Counted from the stretch's first letter, positions 28,101 through 53,708 are shown. The stretch is DNA of 64,000 nt from Marthasterias glacialis (GCA_911728455.2 OU452236.1:13069838-13133837), one strand, 5' to 3'. Notes: generated by a model not told the origin, from the sequence alone. Numbers and translations are program-made.

Positions 28101-31100
28101 ACCCATACCCAACGAGGCCAAAGGCTGAGTTGGATATTGGATGCAGATGCACTATTTTTTCTGTATTTCACTAGCGCACGTGTGGTAACAAATTTATCTT
28201 CAAGCAAACTTGACGCGCTGCTTAAAATAGCACAAAACACAGGGTGTGATATGGACCGTGCGATATATGGTTTAATATCACACTCTTGTTGCCACGAATC
28301 AACCAATCAGAATCAAGGATTTGCTCGAAGATAATACAAATTCTTTGTACATGGCTTCCAGTAGTTTGAGATAATATTGTGCCCTGACAGTAACTCACTT
28401 AAAATGTTCGATTGATATTTACTCTATTCGATTGAAACTAGGGACAAACGTCAAAGGATTTGTCCCTGGCCTCAATCGAAAAGAGTGATTTTCAATCTAA
28501 TTAGACTATGATATGTTAATTATAGTTTCACATCGTATTTATGTTTCCACTTTAGCCAAATCGCATATGACCCAATTCCTACTACATGTATATTTTAGCA
28601 AAATCACATATGATCCATCCTAATCCTTCTAAATCATTCTTCATCAAGTACAGCCTACCAGCCTAATTCCTACTTAATCCTTCCGCAGCAGAAACACACA
28701 CTGACCCAAATCCTTCTCTGGGTCCTTCTCTGCTGCAGTGGCCTAATACCCCCATATCCATCAAAACCCTTCTATTTGGAGAAAAGGAAATTGAAGGATT
28801 TGGGTTGGTTAGGGCTAAAAGAGCGGATGGTCTTTGACAAACTACTAAAGTTTATCTTGTAGAGGACTTACCTGAAAACTGTTTACTTCAAATGTAGAAA
28901 TTTTCCTTCAACAAAATATTTTTGAAAAAGACTACACGTTTTTTTTTCTCTCACCAATATGGAACTCTTGTTATGTCCGCCAAGTGTTCTAAATAATAAC
29001 CATCACACAATGTGTGGACTGTGGATCCATGAACTTAGTATATAACAATGAACCATTGAACTGAGTCCTCATTGCTTGTTGTATTTCAAATAACACACGT
29101 TCGATAGACTGACCTTCAAACTATTGTCATGATTTTGGAGAATGCAAATCAATAAAGCGATCTATTAAAAAACCCACAGCACTATTACTGTAATGTGTAC
29201 AAAGTAGACCGAGGATGAAAGCAATCAGTTGTTGTGTCTTGAGGGTCTATCTTTTAAAGAACCTTAAGCTACTCTTTTGGAGATCAAGATGTTCATTTTC
29301 AAGCATTGTTGTCAAGCTTTTCAATCAACTAACCTTGGACCTTCAGTGACCCACAAGAAAAAAAAAACAGAGTCCCAGTGTTTTCCCACAAAGGTGTATA
29401 GCCCAAACTCAACAATGGTAAAGAGTCTAAAATGCTTCTATTCTTTGCACAAATCAAGATATTTGTAATAAACCAACCTGTGAAAATGTCAGCTCATTTT
29501 GTTGTTTCATTTGCGAGAAAATGGTAAAAATGCATTCAGCCATTTTGTACCAATTCCTATAGGCAGAGTTTTCGTCTCACCATGGAGGTAAAAACATTTC
29601 TACCTCAATGGTCTCACTGAGACGAAAACATATTTTGGATCTTATTTCATTTATTATTCAAAAACGATAACACTTCAGGCAGAAATATTTCTGGTTTTCT
29701 ACCATCATGATCTTTATACCATGTAAGGTATGTAAATCTGTGAACATTTACGTTTTTCTTTTTACCAATGTTGAGCTGGTGCAAAATCCACTTACTCTGG
29801 GATTGACAAGTTATCAGTGCTTACAAAGTTCTGACGGAAAACGGTAAAAATGCATTCTGCGTTTTTGTACGCATTCCTACATGTATCTAAGGCAGAGTGT
29901 TCGTCTCACTGAGGCGAAAACTAATTTTGGATCTTATTTCATTTATTATTTAAAAACGATAACACTTCAGGCAGAAATATTTCAAGGAAAGTTTTCAACC
30001 ATCATCATGTAAGATATAAATGTAAATCTGTGAACATTTATGTTTTTCTTCTTACCAATATTGAGCCGGGGCTTTAAGGTACAAAATCCACTTACACTGG
30101 GATTGACAAGTTATCAGTGCTTACAAAGTTATGATGTTCATGTTAGATTTGTTTTTCACAAGCAACCCTTGTTATTTGTTGATGTTAAGTTTTGTTTAAA
30201 CATGCCTCCTGTCTCCATGTTTAAATAGTGTTTACTTATTTCCACACTTCAAAATTTATGTTCAGATTTACTTAACCCAGTCCTTTTTAGTATAAGAGCT
30301 TACCTGTTTACTAAGTGTTGTAAGTCCACACAACCAGAGAGCTGTACTAATACACCCCTGACAAACTGTTGTGAAACTAGACTGAATGTGGTTTGTAAGT
30401 ACATGTACACTGGTACACAGCAGTACAATATTTGTAAACAACCCAAAAGGCTGACCTACTTTTCAAACTTCTGGGTACTCTCATTATCAAATCCCCCACA
30501 CATCACTGCACACCACCAGGAGTTCACAGCTGGGTTTTTCATTCCCATGTAAATCTTGGAATGTATTGTACGTAGGGCTTTACAATTCTGTGTACTACTG
30601 CACTAGCACTGTACAGTCAACACACCTAGAAAGTCCACCCACAGGCAAGACATGGGTTCACCTTGAAGATCATTATTATTAACATGTACGTCACTGCACT
30701 TTCTTGGTTCACGTACATGTAAATCCTTTCTTAGGTGTGTGAGTGTACTTTTTTCAGAAGAGTGTACTGAGGGAAACACATGCTTATTGCTAGTGCCTGG
30801 TTGTCCGATACTGGAAGGAAATACTAATTTCAAGAATAGTATCTGAATGTTATCTGAAAAATAAATAAAAGTTATTCATTTGACCACTTCCAGATCCAGC
30901 AGGGCTGTGAGAACACATTGTGCCTACATCATGAGAGTTGAACATTTAATAAGTGCATGGCACAGCAATAGTAGGAATTCAGCAATGATTTTTTTGTTTT
31001 ATGCATTAAAATTTTTTTCAGAGATTTCTTTTGATTAGGTAAGAGATACATCTTATAGTATCGTATGCATACGTTCAAAAAGTAGGGGGGAGCTTTAGTA

Positions 31101-34100
31101 TTCCAGCACCTGGTCCAAAAAGTTGGCGATGCTGTAGGACCCAAAGAAGCACCCCCCCTCCCCACCCGCCGACCTTACTTACACAGCTCACGCCTGGAAG
31201 TAAAAGTCCAGTGGGCAAATAGGTCATGGCCGCAGGGGGTGTCTTCCTGTCTAGCAGTAGCACTGACAATAGTTCTATTTTCTTATGTACTTAAAAATTG
31301 TAACCGAGCAGTGGCTTTGTCTCGAAACATCAATACAATGTTGAAAACAACAACATTGTGTGCAAGTTTATTATTATTAGTACAACTGGGAACGATTTCA
31401 AACAGCAATTTTGCACAGGATAAAATACATGTTTTGTGCATACTGAATGATAATATTGTGTAGTAATAATGATTTGTGAGTAGCAACCGATACTTTTTGT
31501 ATAGTACTTTGCAATGCAATAGGCCTACAAGGGAAATCGTTCACTGTACAAAGTAACATATCAGAGTATCATAAAAAAAAGAGCTATACATATTGACTAG
31601 AGCGCTAACTCTACATTATGTATGCACAACCGTTTTGAAGTCGCGCTGCACTCAGACATGTTAAGTCGTTGTGTGTCATTGAAGAATGATTTTAACTTTC
31701 AAAAAACATCTTGCCCACATGTATTCTGCATGGCTTGGGTGGGCGCGTCTACAGTTGCATGACGCAGCAAGAAATAAAAAAAATCGACACGGCACGTTTT
31801 CAAACACGCACGAGACATGATGCACGAGCGAATGCAGTACTACGCGTGCGTTGAGGTTAAATCACGCGCATTAACTGATTGCTTGTTTTATTTATGGTAC
31901 ATGTATTGTGATTCCATAACGCACGGAAAAACAATAAAGCAGTGGTATGCAAATAGCCATAACCCAGCCATACAAGATTTCAAGTTTTCCACAGGTTTGT
32001 ACACAAACATGGATGCGGCCAGGTGGCTTTAACGTATGAACAGATGAACAATGCTTGCGCTCTGGTCATATAGCTCTATGGTTTCAGTAAAAAAACTGGA
32101 ATCCAGTCACAACATTTTTACCTAACATCATTTATTTTGTTTACATAATGTATTCAAAAGAGATGGAGCACATTTTTCCGATTTTCTCCATGGTGACTTA
32201 TAATTTTGTACTTTTGCAATGGTTTTCTGAGAAAATGGGCTGTCAATGTGCATAACATTGGTAAGATACACAGAACCAATGGTGTCATTTGGGAGGCTAA
32301 TCATCCTTACTGGCGGGTGAGAAGCTGAATTGTGAAAGACACGGCTGCAATGTGTTCGAGCTGCAGGCATACAAGGGCATCTCTGGCAGCCAGCTACATC
32401 AACCCTTATGCCCACGGAGCACAGTCAGAGATCAAAAGTGTTTGATTTGTCCAGAAGGAGGAAAACCTAAGGGTCCGGAGAAAAACCCTTGTGGCACAGG
32501 AGAGAACCAATGCACAACTCTACTCAATCATGTGTATCTTATGGCCCTAGCCAGGAATCAAACCAGGGCCACATTGGTGAGAGGTGAGCACTTTACGTAC
32601 ACATCTCCCATGCCACCCCAAATTATAAATTTATTATCTCAATAGATGACACAAACACATTCCCAAACAGACACGTATCCATTTCAATGTGATTTCATGT
32701 CATGCTTAATGTCTGCATTATTCAAAGCATACACAATGAAACCTCTGGATCTGAACATGTCCAAGGTTGTTGTGTTGTGTGTAACCAAGTTAGCCTACAA
32801 AATGACCTGTTTGTGCAGCTGGGTGTTCCTTCCTACATCCTATACGTTTGGCCATGTCCAGGGTTCACCCTTAACTACTTTCTAGAGTGGTAGTTGAGTC
32901 ACGGAGGTCGAGTCCGAGTCATGAGTCAGAGTCACTTGGTTTGAGTCTGAGTCGGAGTGACAAGTCACTTTTACGCAGTTTGTTTAAATCATAACGAAGC
33001 TAATTAAATGTACAAAATCATGGAGTTATATAAAATCAATCAGTTGATTTAGATGATGGAGTACTTATGATAACTATTTCCCAAAATAAGAAGTAGAAGT
33101 GCTTTTTTTTATTTTTTTTATATGTCACACATTTTAGTCTGTGTACTTCAACTATGAATATTTGATGCATGTCATGCATTTTTCCATTTACATTGATGTC
33201 AGAATATTCATTTATAATAAAACTAAAGAAAATGTTGGAAAGAAAAAAAATTGACTCGCAAGTCACAAGTCCTCAGATTCAAGTCGACATCGTGATAGTC
33301 AAGTCCAAAACCGAGTCTTCTGTTGCCAATGTGCCACCCAAAAAAGACCAATCGTTACCTTTTCACTCATTACATTATTAACGACCTAAAATATTTAAAA
33401 CCATGATAAACAAAGTATGTGTAAAACCAAAATATAAAAAAGTTTAAACACTAAATAAATTAGTGAAAATGTGGCAGTCAAATTCGGAATCTTTACCACT
33501 TGGGCTAAAATTGAAAAAGAAAAGTCATCTCATGTTTTTTGCACTGTCACTGTCAGGGTTGATGATCGTATTGACTCTCAAGGACTCAGTAAGGGTTTTA
33601 CATGGGTTGACGGTGACCCAACGAATATTACTTTGGAAAAATTTGCATATATATCCAGATTTTTCAAGGGATGTTAGGCTAAAGTTATTTCCCTTTTTTT
33701 AATATTCCTCTCGTCCTCGAGGAATTGGTAGCTACAATGCCAAATGTTGACCTTATATTTAAAAAGAAAATTTTAAGCCAACGTTTCATGCCATGTCCGG
33801 AACTCCTAGTCCTACGCACTCATAGTCATATCCCCAAAAAAGCCAAAGGAACTAAAAAATAAAATGGCGTTTAGTGAGTAGTGAGTATTACTCATTACTA
33901 TTAGTATTAAGTGTCGTCAAGACCACCGTAGACCCCAAAATGTTTTTTTTTCATGATTTTGGCACTTGTAAATACTGTCCAAATTGAAGCGCATAATTGT
34001 TACTCTGTCTCTGGGTCTGATGTCGATGGTAAATGAATACATTGTGTCATGTGTGTCAACCTTTCTGAACAGGTAAGTTAAGGATATAATTTGACCTAAA

Positions 34101-34380
34101 TTAAAGGGGAGATAAATGGAAGTCTGATACGGTATTTTTGCCATTACGTTTTACTCAAGGTCATATAGTTTAGACATTAAAGTCGTCCTCCACCACCGTG
34201 CATGTACTTGCGTTGTGTTGTGTTAGTACCTCTCTCTACAATGCAGAGTAAAGCAATGCATTTATGCTGTTTGTAATGTTTATTTTTAAGATCTGTGCAT
34301 TATTGTAACAAAAAATCACTCATTACCTGCTCAAAATCAGTTGTCATCTTGGCAATCTTGGCACTTTCAGCCTCCAACAT
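158..34380 (-). CDS. RALGDS: RalGDS/RGL-family Ral guanine nucleotide exchange factor, 12 exons, 3' end outside window
   Basis: Members of this family load GTP onto Ral GTPases downstream of Ras at membranes. Exons in transcription order: 34380-34327 (tentative first exon), 19448-19341, 17440-17244, 16464-16414, 12975-12797, 10147-10014, 9090-8872, 2624-2521, 2023-1939, 1596-1483, 631-512, 279-158. All are bounded by AG/GT and all phases agree, giving about 430 residues. The order matches the family: an N-terminal segment with [11 protein letters not shown], an REM (RasGEF N) domain starting at [18 protein letters not shown], then the CDC25 homology domain with [59 protein letters not shown] and [19 protein letters not shown]. 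The last visible exon ends in phase 2, so the end of the CDC25 domain and the expected C-terminal Ras-association domain lie beyond base 1. I cannot assign it to a single vertebrate paralogue (RALGDS, RGL1-3); it may be the single invertebrate copy. Confidence 0.9.
1090..1345. repeat. Dispersed ~250-bp repeat, copy A
   Basis: Matches 41995-42250 over most of its length: ATGGCTTGC.GG, GGTTTACA, GGACTATT.CTTTCTCCC, TCCTGAGAAATCACA. Confidence 0.65.
2357..2411 (-). pseudogene. Duplicated 3' fragment of RalGDS-like exon 8
   Basis: The minus strand reads [10 protein letters not shown] then a GT donor, nearly identical to the end of the true exon ([10 protein letters not shown] at about 2549-2521) about 140 bp upstream in the gene. 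The fragment lacks the exon's 5' half and acceptor. Confidence 0.75.
2870..3255. repeat. Two-copy tandem segment, about 200 bp each
   Basis: Both copies hold CAATGCCAT.CTGCA, CAACAAAGTCCAACA and CTCAACACCCAAACTGTTGG. Related dispersed copies are at 43030-43250, 47480-47700 and 47760-47950. Confidence 0.7.
3590..3810. repeat. Dispersed repeat copy A (pair with 15090-15295)
   Basis: Shares TTTCTTTGTGCCAGCGG.ACTCT and CAGCAACTGGTTAA with the copy near 15.1 kb. Confidence 0.6.
6120..6720. repeat. Dispersed 'CAATTTCATAGAGCTGCTTA' repeats
   Basis: Two adjacent copies of an AT-rich family with TTTCATAGAGCTGCTTAA and GCAGAAA..GGTTACCAGC blocks. Other copies are at 60-140, 4560-4710, 18540-18670 and 46795-46985. 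Confidence 0.6.
6711..7713 (+). repeat. Minisatellite, about 53 copies of a 19-bp unit
   Basis: Consensus CTATAAATGCCCCACAGGT over about 1 kb, with variants (CTATAACTG, CACTCAGGT, GTACATG) that recur in blocks, showing internal duplication. It lies in the RalGDS-like intron between exons 8872 and 2624. Confidence 0.95.
8660..8835. mobile_element. Foldback element in a RalGDS-like intron
   Basis: GGCCATTTTTGAAACCAAGGC at the left is matched by the inverted GCTTTGGTTTCGAAAACGACC at the right, with AGCC-rich inner sequence. Confidence 0.5.
9120..9560. repeat. Degenerate short-period satellite (CCAGTGTTTAAC type)
   Basis: Loose tandem copies of ACCAGTGTTTAACTAGT-like 12-15 nt units just upstream of RalGDS-like exon 9090-8872. 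Confidence 0.7.
9715..9872. mobile_element. Foldback element
   Basis: The arms carry GTAGCTCGTT..TTTACACCACCGCAGCTATGG and its inverse; about 158 bp. Confidence 0.5.
11105..11675 (+). repeat. Dispersed repeat interrupted by a SINE
   Basis: Left part 11105-11240 and right part 11591-11675 match the continuous copy at 32360-32600 (GGAGAAAAACCCTTGTGGCA; GAGAACCAATGCACAACTCT). Confidence 0.75.
11241..11590 (-). mobile_element. tRNA-derived SINE, nested in another repeat
   Basis: The minus-strand tRNA-like head contains the GGGTTCGAGTCCCGGTCATG B-box; the element ends in a T-rich (plus strand) tail at 11241-11275. It interrupts a repeat whose intact copy is at 32360-32600. Confidence 0.7.
12797..17440 (-). 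CDS. RalGDS-like exons 3-5: REM (RasGEF N-terminal) domain
   Basis: Exons 17440-17244, 16464-16414 and 12975-12797 encode the helical REM module that stabilises the catalytic CDC25 domain. Diagnostic stretches are [35 protein letters not shown] and [17 protein letters not shown] followed by PGYPCLTLL. The middle exon is only 51 nt; it begins in phase 2 and ends in phase 2, so skipping it keeps the frame. Confidence 0.9.
13340..13840. repeat. Degenerate tandem repeat of about 110-130 bp units
   Basis: Four to five imperfect copies sharing AGGAGGGTTGACTGTGTACT and GCATTCACCA..TGATAT blocks. Confidence 0.7.
14320..14465. repeat. Dispersed repeat, three copies in window
   Basis: GGCATATGCAAAAGTTTGTG to ATCAGGCCATGCAA; further copies at 48700-48845 (same strand) and 27885-27990 (inverted). 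Confidence 0.65.
15090..15295. repeat. Dispersed repeat copy B (pair with 3590-3810)
   Basis: Same blocks, same order and orientation as 3590-3810. Confidence 0.6.
15841..16172 (+). mobile_element. tRNA-derived SINE, family 1
   Basis: The tRNA-like head (GGACTCAAGTTCTGGTGGTC, GGGTTCGAATCCTGGTCATG) resembles tRNA-Leu, and the body has CAAGGGAGCTGAGATGG and GGCCCAGTGACCAGGG. Confidence 0.85.
16735..16990 (+). mobile_element. SINE family 3, 3' fragment
   Basis: Shares TTTCTGGCAGTGGCTGCTGA, AGCACCTTGTAAACTCTTGT and the GGTAGATAC..CTCCGGTGTTATTATC end with 56139-56612. Confidence 0.6.
19554..19822. mobile_element. MITE, second copy of the GACCGATCCATTAAG family
   Basis: Starts ATAGACCGATCCATTAAG and ends TTAATGGATGGGTTTAAT; about 269 bp, in the first large intron of the RalGDS-like gene. 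Confidence 0.6.
20605..21085 (+). mobile_element. tRNA-derived SINE, family 1, split by a hAT-type MITE
   Basis: The head starts at the CATGTCATGGCC motif, is interrupted at 20644-20811, then continues AACTCAAGTTCTGATGGC and into a diverged family 1 body. Confidence 0.75.
20644..20811. mobile_element. hAT-type MITE with 8-bp target duplication
   Basis: 168 bp beginning CAGCGGAGGCGC and ending GGTGCCGCCGCTG. It is flanked on both sides by AACTCAAG (20636-20643 and 20812-20819). An 8-bp duplication and CAG..CTG ends are typical of hAT elements. Confidence 0.85.
22191..22510 (-). mobile_element. tRNA-derived SINE, family 2
   Basis: Minus-strand head (GAGCTCTGGTGTTTTTCGAT; GGGTTCGAGTCCTGGTCGTG) with a different body from family 1 (GGTTTGATCGGCTGTAG, AACCCAGTGCACT) and an (ATT)n tail. 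Confidence 0.85.
23049..23182 (-). mobile_element. tRNA-derived SINE, short family 1 copy
   Basis: Head and first body segment only; body truncated directly to the ATT tail. Confidence 0.8.
24344..24733 (-). mobile_element. tRNA-derived SINE, family 1, full length
   Basis: Complete head, body (GTGAAGAGAAGC inverted, CTCAGCTCCCTTGGGAGTAT) and (ATT)n tail, about 390 bp. Confidence 0.88.
25966..26262. mobile_element. MITE with CAGGGGCGGATCCAGG ends
   Basis: Inverted termini CAGGGGCGGATCCAGG and CCTGGATCCGCCCCTG, as seen on hAT-type elements in many animals; about 297 bp. I could not find a matching target duplication. Confidence 0.7.
26562..26990 (+). mobile_element. tRNA-derived SINE, family 2, full length
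   Basis: Starts GTGTCGCGGCTGAGCAG and ends GCGCTATATAAGAACTGCGT plus (ATT)n. It matches 22191-22510 along its length. Confidence 0.88.
28052..28195. mobile_element. Imperfect foldback element
   Basis: TATCACACGTGCGCTTGGGG near the left is answered by CTAGCGCACGTGTGGTAAC at the right, with ATAGTGC/GCACTAT inside. Confidence 0.5.
28432..28500. repeat. Hairpin with ~25-bp arms
   Basis: TCGATTGAAACTAGGGACAAA and TTTGTCCCTGGCCTCAATCGA are imperfect inverses around a 10-nt loop. Confidence 0.7.
29517..30134. repeat. Tandem duplication of a ~310-bp segment
   Basis: 29517-29837 and 29838-30134 share GGTAAAAATGCATTC, TTCGTCTCAC, AAACGATAACACTTCAGGC and GGGATTGACAAGTTATC in the same order. No coding potential seen. 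Confidence 0.85.
32360..32600 (+). repeat. Uninterrupted copy of the 11.1 kb dispersed repeat
   Basis: It has CTGGCAGCCAGC.ACATCAACCC, GAAAAACCCTTGTGGCACAG and GTGAGAGG.GAGCACTT in one piece; a tRNA-like CCAGGAATCAAACC box suggests that it too is SINE-like. Confidence 0.7.
34327..34380 (-). CDS. Candidate first coding exon of the RalGDS-like gene
   Basis: The reverse strand reads [18 protein letters not shown] followed by a GTAATG donor. It ends in phase 0, which is what the next recognised exon (19448) needs. The inner ATG (MTTDFEQ, at 34347) has A at -3 and could be the real start. No upstream acceptor is obvious, as expected of a first exon. It lies 15 kb from exon 2 and has no diagnostic domain, so another first exon within 19.5-34 kb is possible. 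Confidence 0.4.
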
Positions 34381-35187
34381 CCATCCTCGTAATGCATACA
34401 AAAATAATTATTATTCATGCGGAAATCAACAACATACTGACTGGTTCCATAACCATGGAGGTAGAAACTAAAAACAACGACAACTCTCGAACCTCTTGTA
34501 CCTTCTTTTGCCGCATGTTTACACTGATGATCATATTTTAACGTGTAGTCCATGTAACACACCACTCCTCAATGTTCTCGAAATTAAACGCTATTATATG
34601 TTGTCGCGCGATCTACAAGCTACAAAGATTGAAAAGTTTTACACAATAGCCCAACTACTTTGGTCGCATACCTCGACGTCTCCTGCTCAGAATTACACAA
34701 ATGAGAATAAAGGTGATCTAGCTATTGATGGGGGTGTCACCGCCGCGAATTTGGACCACGTGGGGGCGCAATTTAAAAATTTATGGTTCCGAAAAAATGT
34801 CTTATTCTTACCCATTTTGTTTGTGTAAATACTAAAAAATAAATAAATGCAAGGTTGCTTTCTGTTCTAAAATTACAACATTTTGAAAGTTCAAGTGATT
34901 TATCAGTCATAAATTATTCAGTATAATGAAAAATTACCATCACCCTAAAATTTCACTGGAGGCGCAGCACTTGTTTTAGTTTACAATGGATGTTGTTTTA
35001 TCTTCTTGCGATCTCAATTTGTTTCTTTTAATTTTTAATCACATCTGCCTTGAGGAAAGGTTGGCCTCAACACACCCCATTCCTCTCAGAAAAACCATGT
35101 TTAAAACATTCACAGAATAGGCCTAGGTCTACAGTTTGTTCACCAAACATCCCAGCTATCCAAAATCATATTGTATACACGACCATT

Positions 35188-35385
35188 GGTGTAACCAGAC
35201 ATTTTCATTGGGGGGGGGGGGGGGGCGGGGGAGGGGAAGGGGGGCAAAGACATAATTTGGGGGCTATTTAATGTATCCAACCATGTATTAATTGTGCATT
35301 TTTTCAATCTCATGGGGGGGGGTTCAAGGATTCTGAGTGGGGGGGGGGGGCTCCCTCTCCTTGTCCCTCTCTGGTTACGCCACTG
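35188..35385. mobile_element. MITE with GGYGTAACCAGA ends and poly-G tracts
   Basis: The left end TTGGTGTAACCAGA and the right end TCTGGTTACGCCACTG are inverted. Long G runs lie inside each end. Confidence 0.6.
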
Positions 35386-36086
35386 TACAAGACAAGAAAT
35401 CAATTTTCAATCAAGATGTTTCTTGCAAATCTATTGCTGTTTTTATGACAAAAACAAGGTTTATAATATACAAAACAGAATACAAAATGTCACCAACTGA
35501 CTTCATAAATAACATTACAAAAATGAACAACATAAAGTGGCGCTTTCCTGCTGTTTAACAAATAACGTGAAATGTGATATATTTTGTGATTTTAAAGCTC
35601 TGTGTTCGGCAAAAACAATGGTAAAAATGTTTCCTCCATGAAAGAATTGTATTGGCCTACAACTACTGGGCCGAAAATCATAGTGCTGCTTACTGTGATG
35701 GGTCTCTCCACATATGTTACGCTCCAAGCCACTACCAGACACTGCTTGTCCGAACTCAACTGGGTTTATTTGCTCATCAATTAGACACAAAGAAGATCTT
35801 TAGAATGACTTCTAACTTTTAGGGGCTATACCATAAATATTTCTATATTATATAGAATGTTTAAGACATCAAACCACATCGATTTCATGAATGCTGTTTC
35901 AGTTGTCTTCATCACTTTTTAATGCAATTTCACTAATTCTGAGAAGTGCCTATTTTGGTGTGGGGCATCAAATTTGCTGAGTGAAGAAAAGTCACAATTA
36001 GACAATTAGACTCACCAGCTAAATCACTGTGTGATATTGCTCGCAACTAGTCCACATTTTTAGCTCAAAAAACACATCAAAAACAC

Positions 36087-36092
36087 TTTATT
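36087..36092 (-). terminator. Polyadenylation signal of the GBP-like gene
   Basis: AATAAA on the minus strand about 220 bp after the GBP-like stop codon; a plausible 3' UTR length. Confidence 0.5.
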
Positions 36093-36309
36093 TGAAACTA
36101 ATAATTGAAACTATTAAGCAGTTCTTTGAAAACGGGACCCTTGTTTTTAGCAGGCTACACTTATTCAAATGAAACGGTTTTCCTGTTATATAAAATCAGG
36201 TTTTCCTTTTTAGATAAAACTTCCAACTGGGTGTTTGTCAGATTTCAGACAACGGCACTGCATCCCCATGTAAGTCTTCAAAGGTGGCACTTCTAAGAGT
36301 TTGATAATC

Positions 36310-52423
<16,114 letters not shown>

Positions 52424-52465
52424 TTCGATTTTTCAAAATGGGGCGCCACCAGTGTCGTCCCGGAC

Positions 52466-52475
52466 GAAAGGGAAA
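52466..52475. promoter_or_regulatory. IRF/ISRE-type element before the GBP-like gene
   Basis: The plus strand reads GAAAGGGAAA, an exact match to the IRF consensus GAAANNGAAA, 43-52 bp upstream of the GBP-like ATG. In vertebrates such elements drive GBP induction. Function here is inferred. Confidence 0.45.
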
Positions 52476-52485
52476 ACATCATTTT

Positions 52486-52496
52486 GGGGATTCCCC
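52486..52496. promoter_or_regulatory. Palindromic NF-kB site before the GBP-like gene
   Basis: GGGGATTCCCC, an exact symmetric Rel/NF-kB consensus, lies 63-73 bp upstream of the GBP-like ATG and 11 bp from the ISRE-type element. Confidence 0.5.
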
Positions 52497-52749
52497 TTTG
52501 TAAAGTGGGCGCGCTAATTATCTTGTGTGAGACAATGGAGCAAGGGTGGTGAGATATTGATTAGACATGGCGTAACCAGAGATGGGGTGGGAGGAGCAGT
52601 GAGAAGTTACGTCTTTTGAATATTGTTTACAATTGAGTGACGGCCACCACATCGGGCGGTTTGCCATGTCAATATACCCGCGTACAAAATTCCAAAATGC
52701 GAAGAGCTGACTCAACAAGAGGATCAGGAAAGCCATTTTATTATGTTTT

Positions 52750-53075
52750 TACATCAGCCCTGCGAATATTTGCAAAATGCTTCCTCTCCCACCTTCTTTA
52801 GCCGATTGCAGCCAAACTTGGTGGAATGCTTCATTGCCTCGTGATACATTTGGGGGTGTACACAGATTTTGACCAGTGGTCACCTTTCGGTCAGCTGGGA
52901 TCATTCTATAAAAAATTACCTAGTCTCTGCCCAAGGGCTTTGTGACACCTGCCCTATCTATGAATGGTGAAACAATTTGACCAGTGGTCATCTGGTGGTC
53001 AGTAGTGGTCATTTTATGAATATTTACAAAATGCTTCTTATCGCACATTCTTTAGCCGACTGCAGCTAATTCCCA
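52750..53075. repeat. Interleaved direct repeats upstream of the GBP-like gene
   Basis: AAAATGCTTC..CTTTAGCCGA.TGCAGC occurs at about 52771 and about 53026, and TTTGACCAGTGGTCA..GGTCAG at about 52868 and about 52977, so the segment contains an old partial duplication. Confidence 0.6.
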
Positions 53076-53101
53076 TGGCCATCATTTAGTTCATAGCCTA
53101 T

Positions 53102-53148
53102 GAAGCACGAATATCAGCCCTATGACATAGGGCTGATATTCGTGCTTC
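53102..53148. repeat. Perfect 47-bp palindrome
   Basis: Two exact 23-bp arms (beginning GAAGCACGAATATCAG) around a single A at 53125. It lies about 10 bp beyond the stop of the uncertain 104-residue frame and 680 bp upstream of the GBP-like ATG. Confidence 0.95.
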
Positions 53149-53157
53149 GTGAAGCAC

Positions 53158-53472
53158 TCAAGCTTTAGTATTTATTTGTTTTACAAGCGGGCGATAGCGT
53201 TTGTAAATCCCTCGATGACCAGTTGAAGGTCCCATTTTTTTTTTAGGATTTCCTAAAAATACGTAATTGTTTTCGAGGACATCATTAAGGGCTCCTACGG
53301 TCGTATATCCGGGTTCGTCAGAGCCAAGTATTAAGTCGCCGTTGTCTCGGCAACTTTGAAGCGCAGAATGTGTTGTGCGTGGTCTTGATGGTCCGTTTTC
53401 GGTCGGACATGTGTGCACTATCTGGTTGGTAAGTGTGACGTCACGCCTACTTCTCAATGGCGCCAGCAGCAT
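53158..53472 (-). CDS. Possible small single-exon gene, 104 residues, unknown
   Basis: Uninterrupted minus-strand frame from MLLAPLRSRRDV to KQINTKA with no family I recognise. Its central part (DNGDLILGSDEPGY, ALNDVLENNYVF) looks protein-like, and an AATAAA overlaps its last codons. It starts 236 bp from a plus-strand ATG with a strong Kozak context, as in a divergent promoter pair. A run of A in the frame and the lack of homology keep confidence low; it could be the first or last exon of something else or non-coding. Confidence 0.3.
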   Translation of the reverse strand: MLLAPLRSRRDVTLTNQIVHTCPTENGPSRPRTTHSALQSCRDNGDLILGSDEPGYTTVGALNDVLENNYVFLGNPKKKMGPSTGHRGIYKRYRPLVKQINTKA

Positions 53473-53708
53473 CGAATGTCAGATGCCCATAAGAAATGCA
53501 TTGAACTTTATGCTTTTGATGATTTATGCAAGAACAAAATAATTTCTGGACTTGCCTTTCACGTGTGTCTTCCATAGACTCAAGGTCTTATCAGAAATAT
53601 CAGTTTCTTTTTTATAACAAATGTTTTTGAACGAAGAAATGGATGTTTTTCGGTAAAATAACACAGTGTGCTAGGTTTGAAGCCGGAAGTAGCCCCAACC
53701 TCGCGACC

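Larger units (their letters stand above)
19449..34326. other. Long RalGDS-like first intron: repeats, no supported exon
   Basis: Apart from the SINEs, MITEs and tandem duplications listed separately, I find no convincing coding exon here. AT-rich and simple-sequence stretches (TAATAA arrays, poly-T) dominate. An alternative first exon could be hidden. Confidence 0.5.

Noticed and set aside
28268-28334. End of a 116-codon plus frame starting at 27984
   Set aside because: Overlaps an imperfect foldback element, has no recognisable domain and no splice support.
52518-52736. Minus frame beginning MAFLILLLSQLFAFW upstream of the GBP-like start
   Set aside because: It ends in a stop before the GBP-like gene, no donor joins it in frame, and it overlaps the likely promoter. 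A separate leader exon cannot be excluded but is unsupported.
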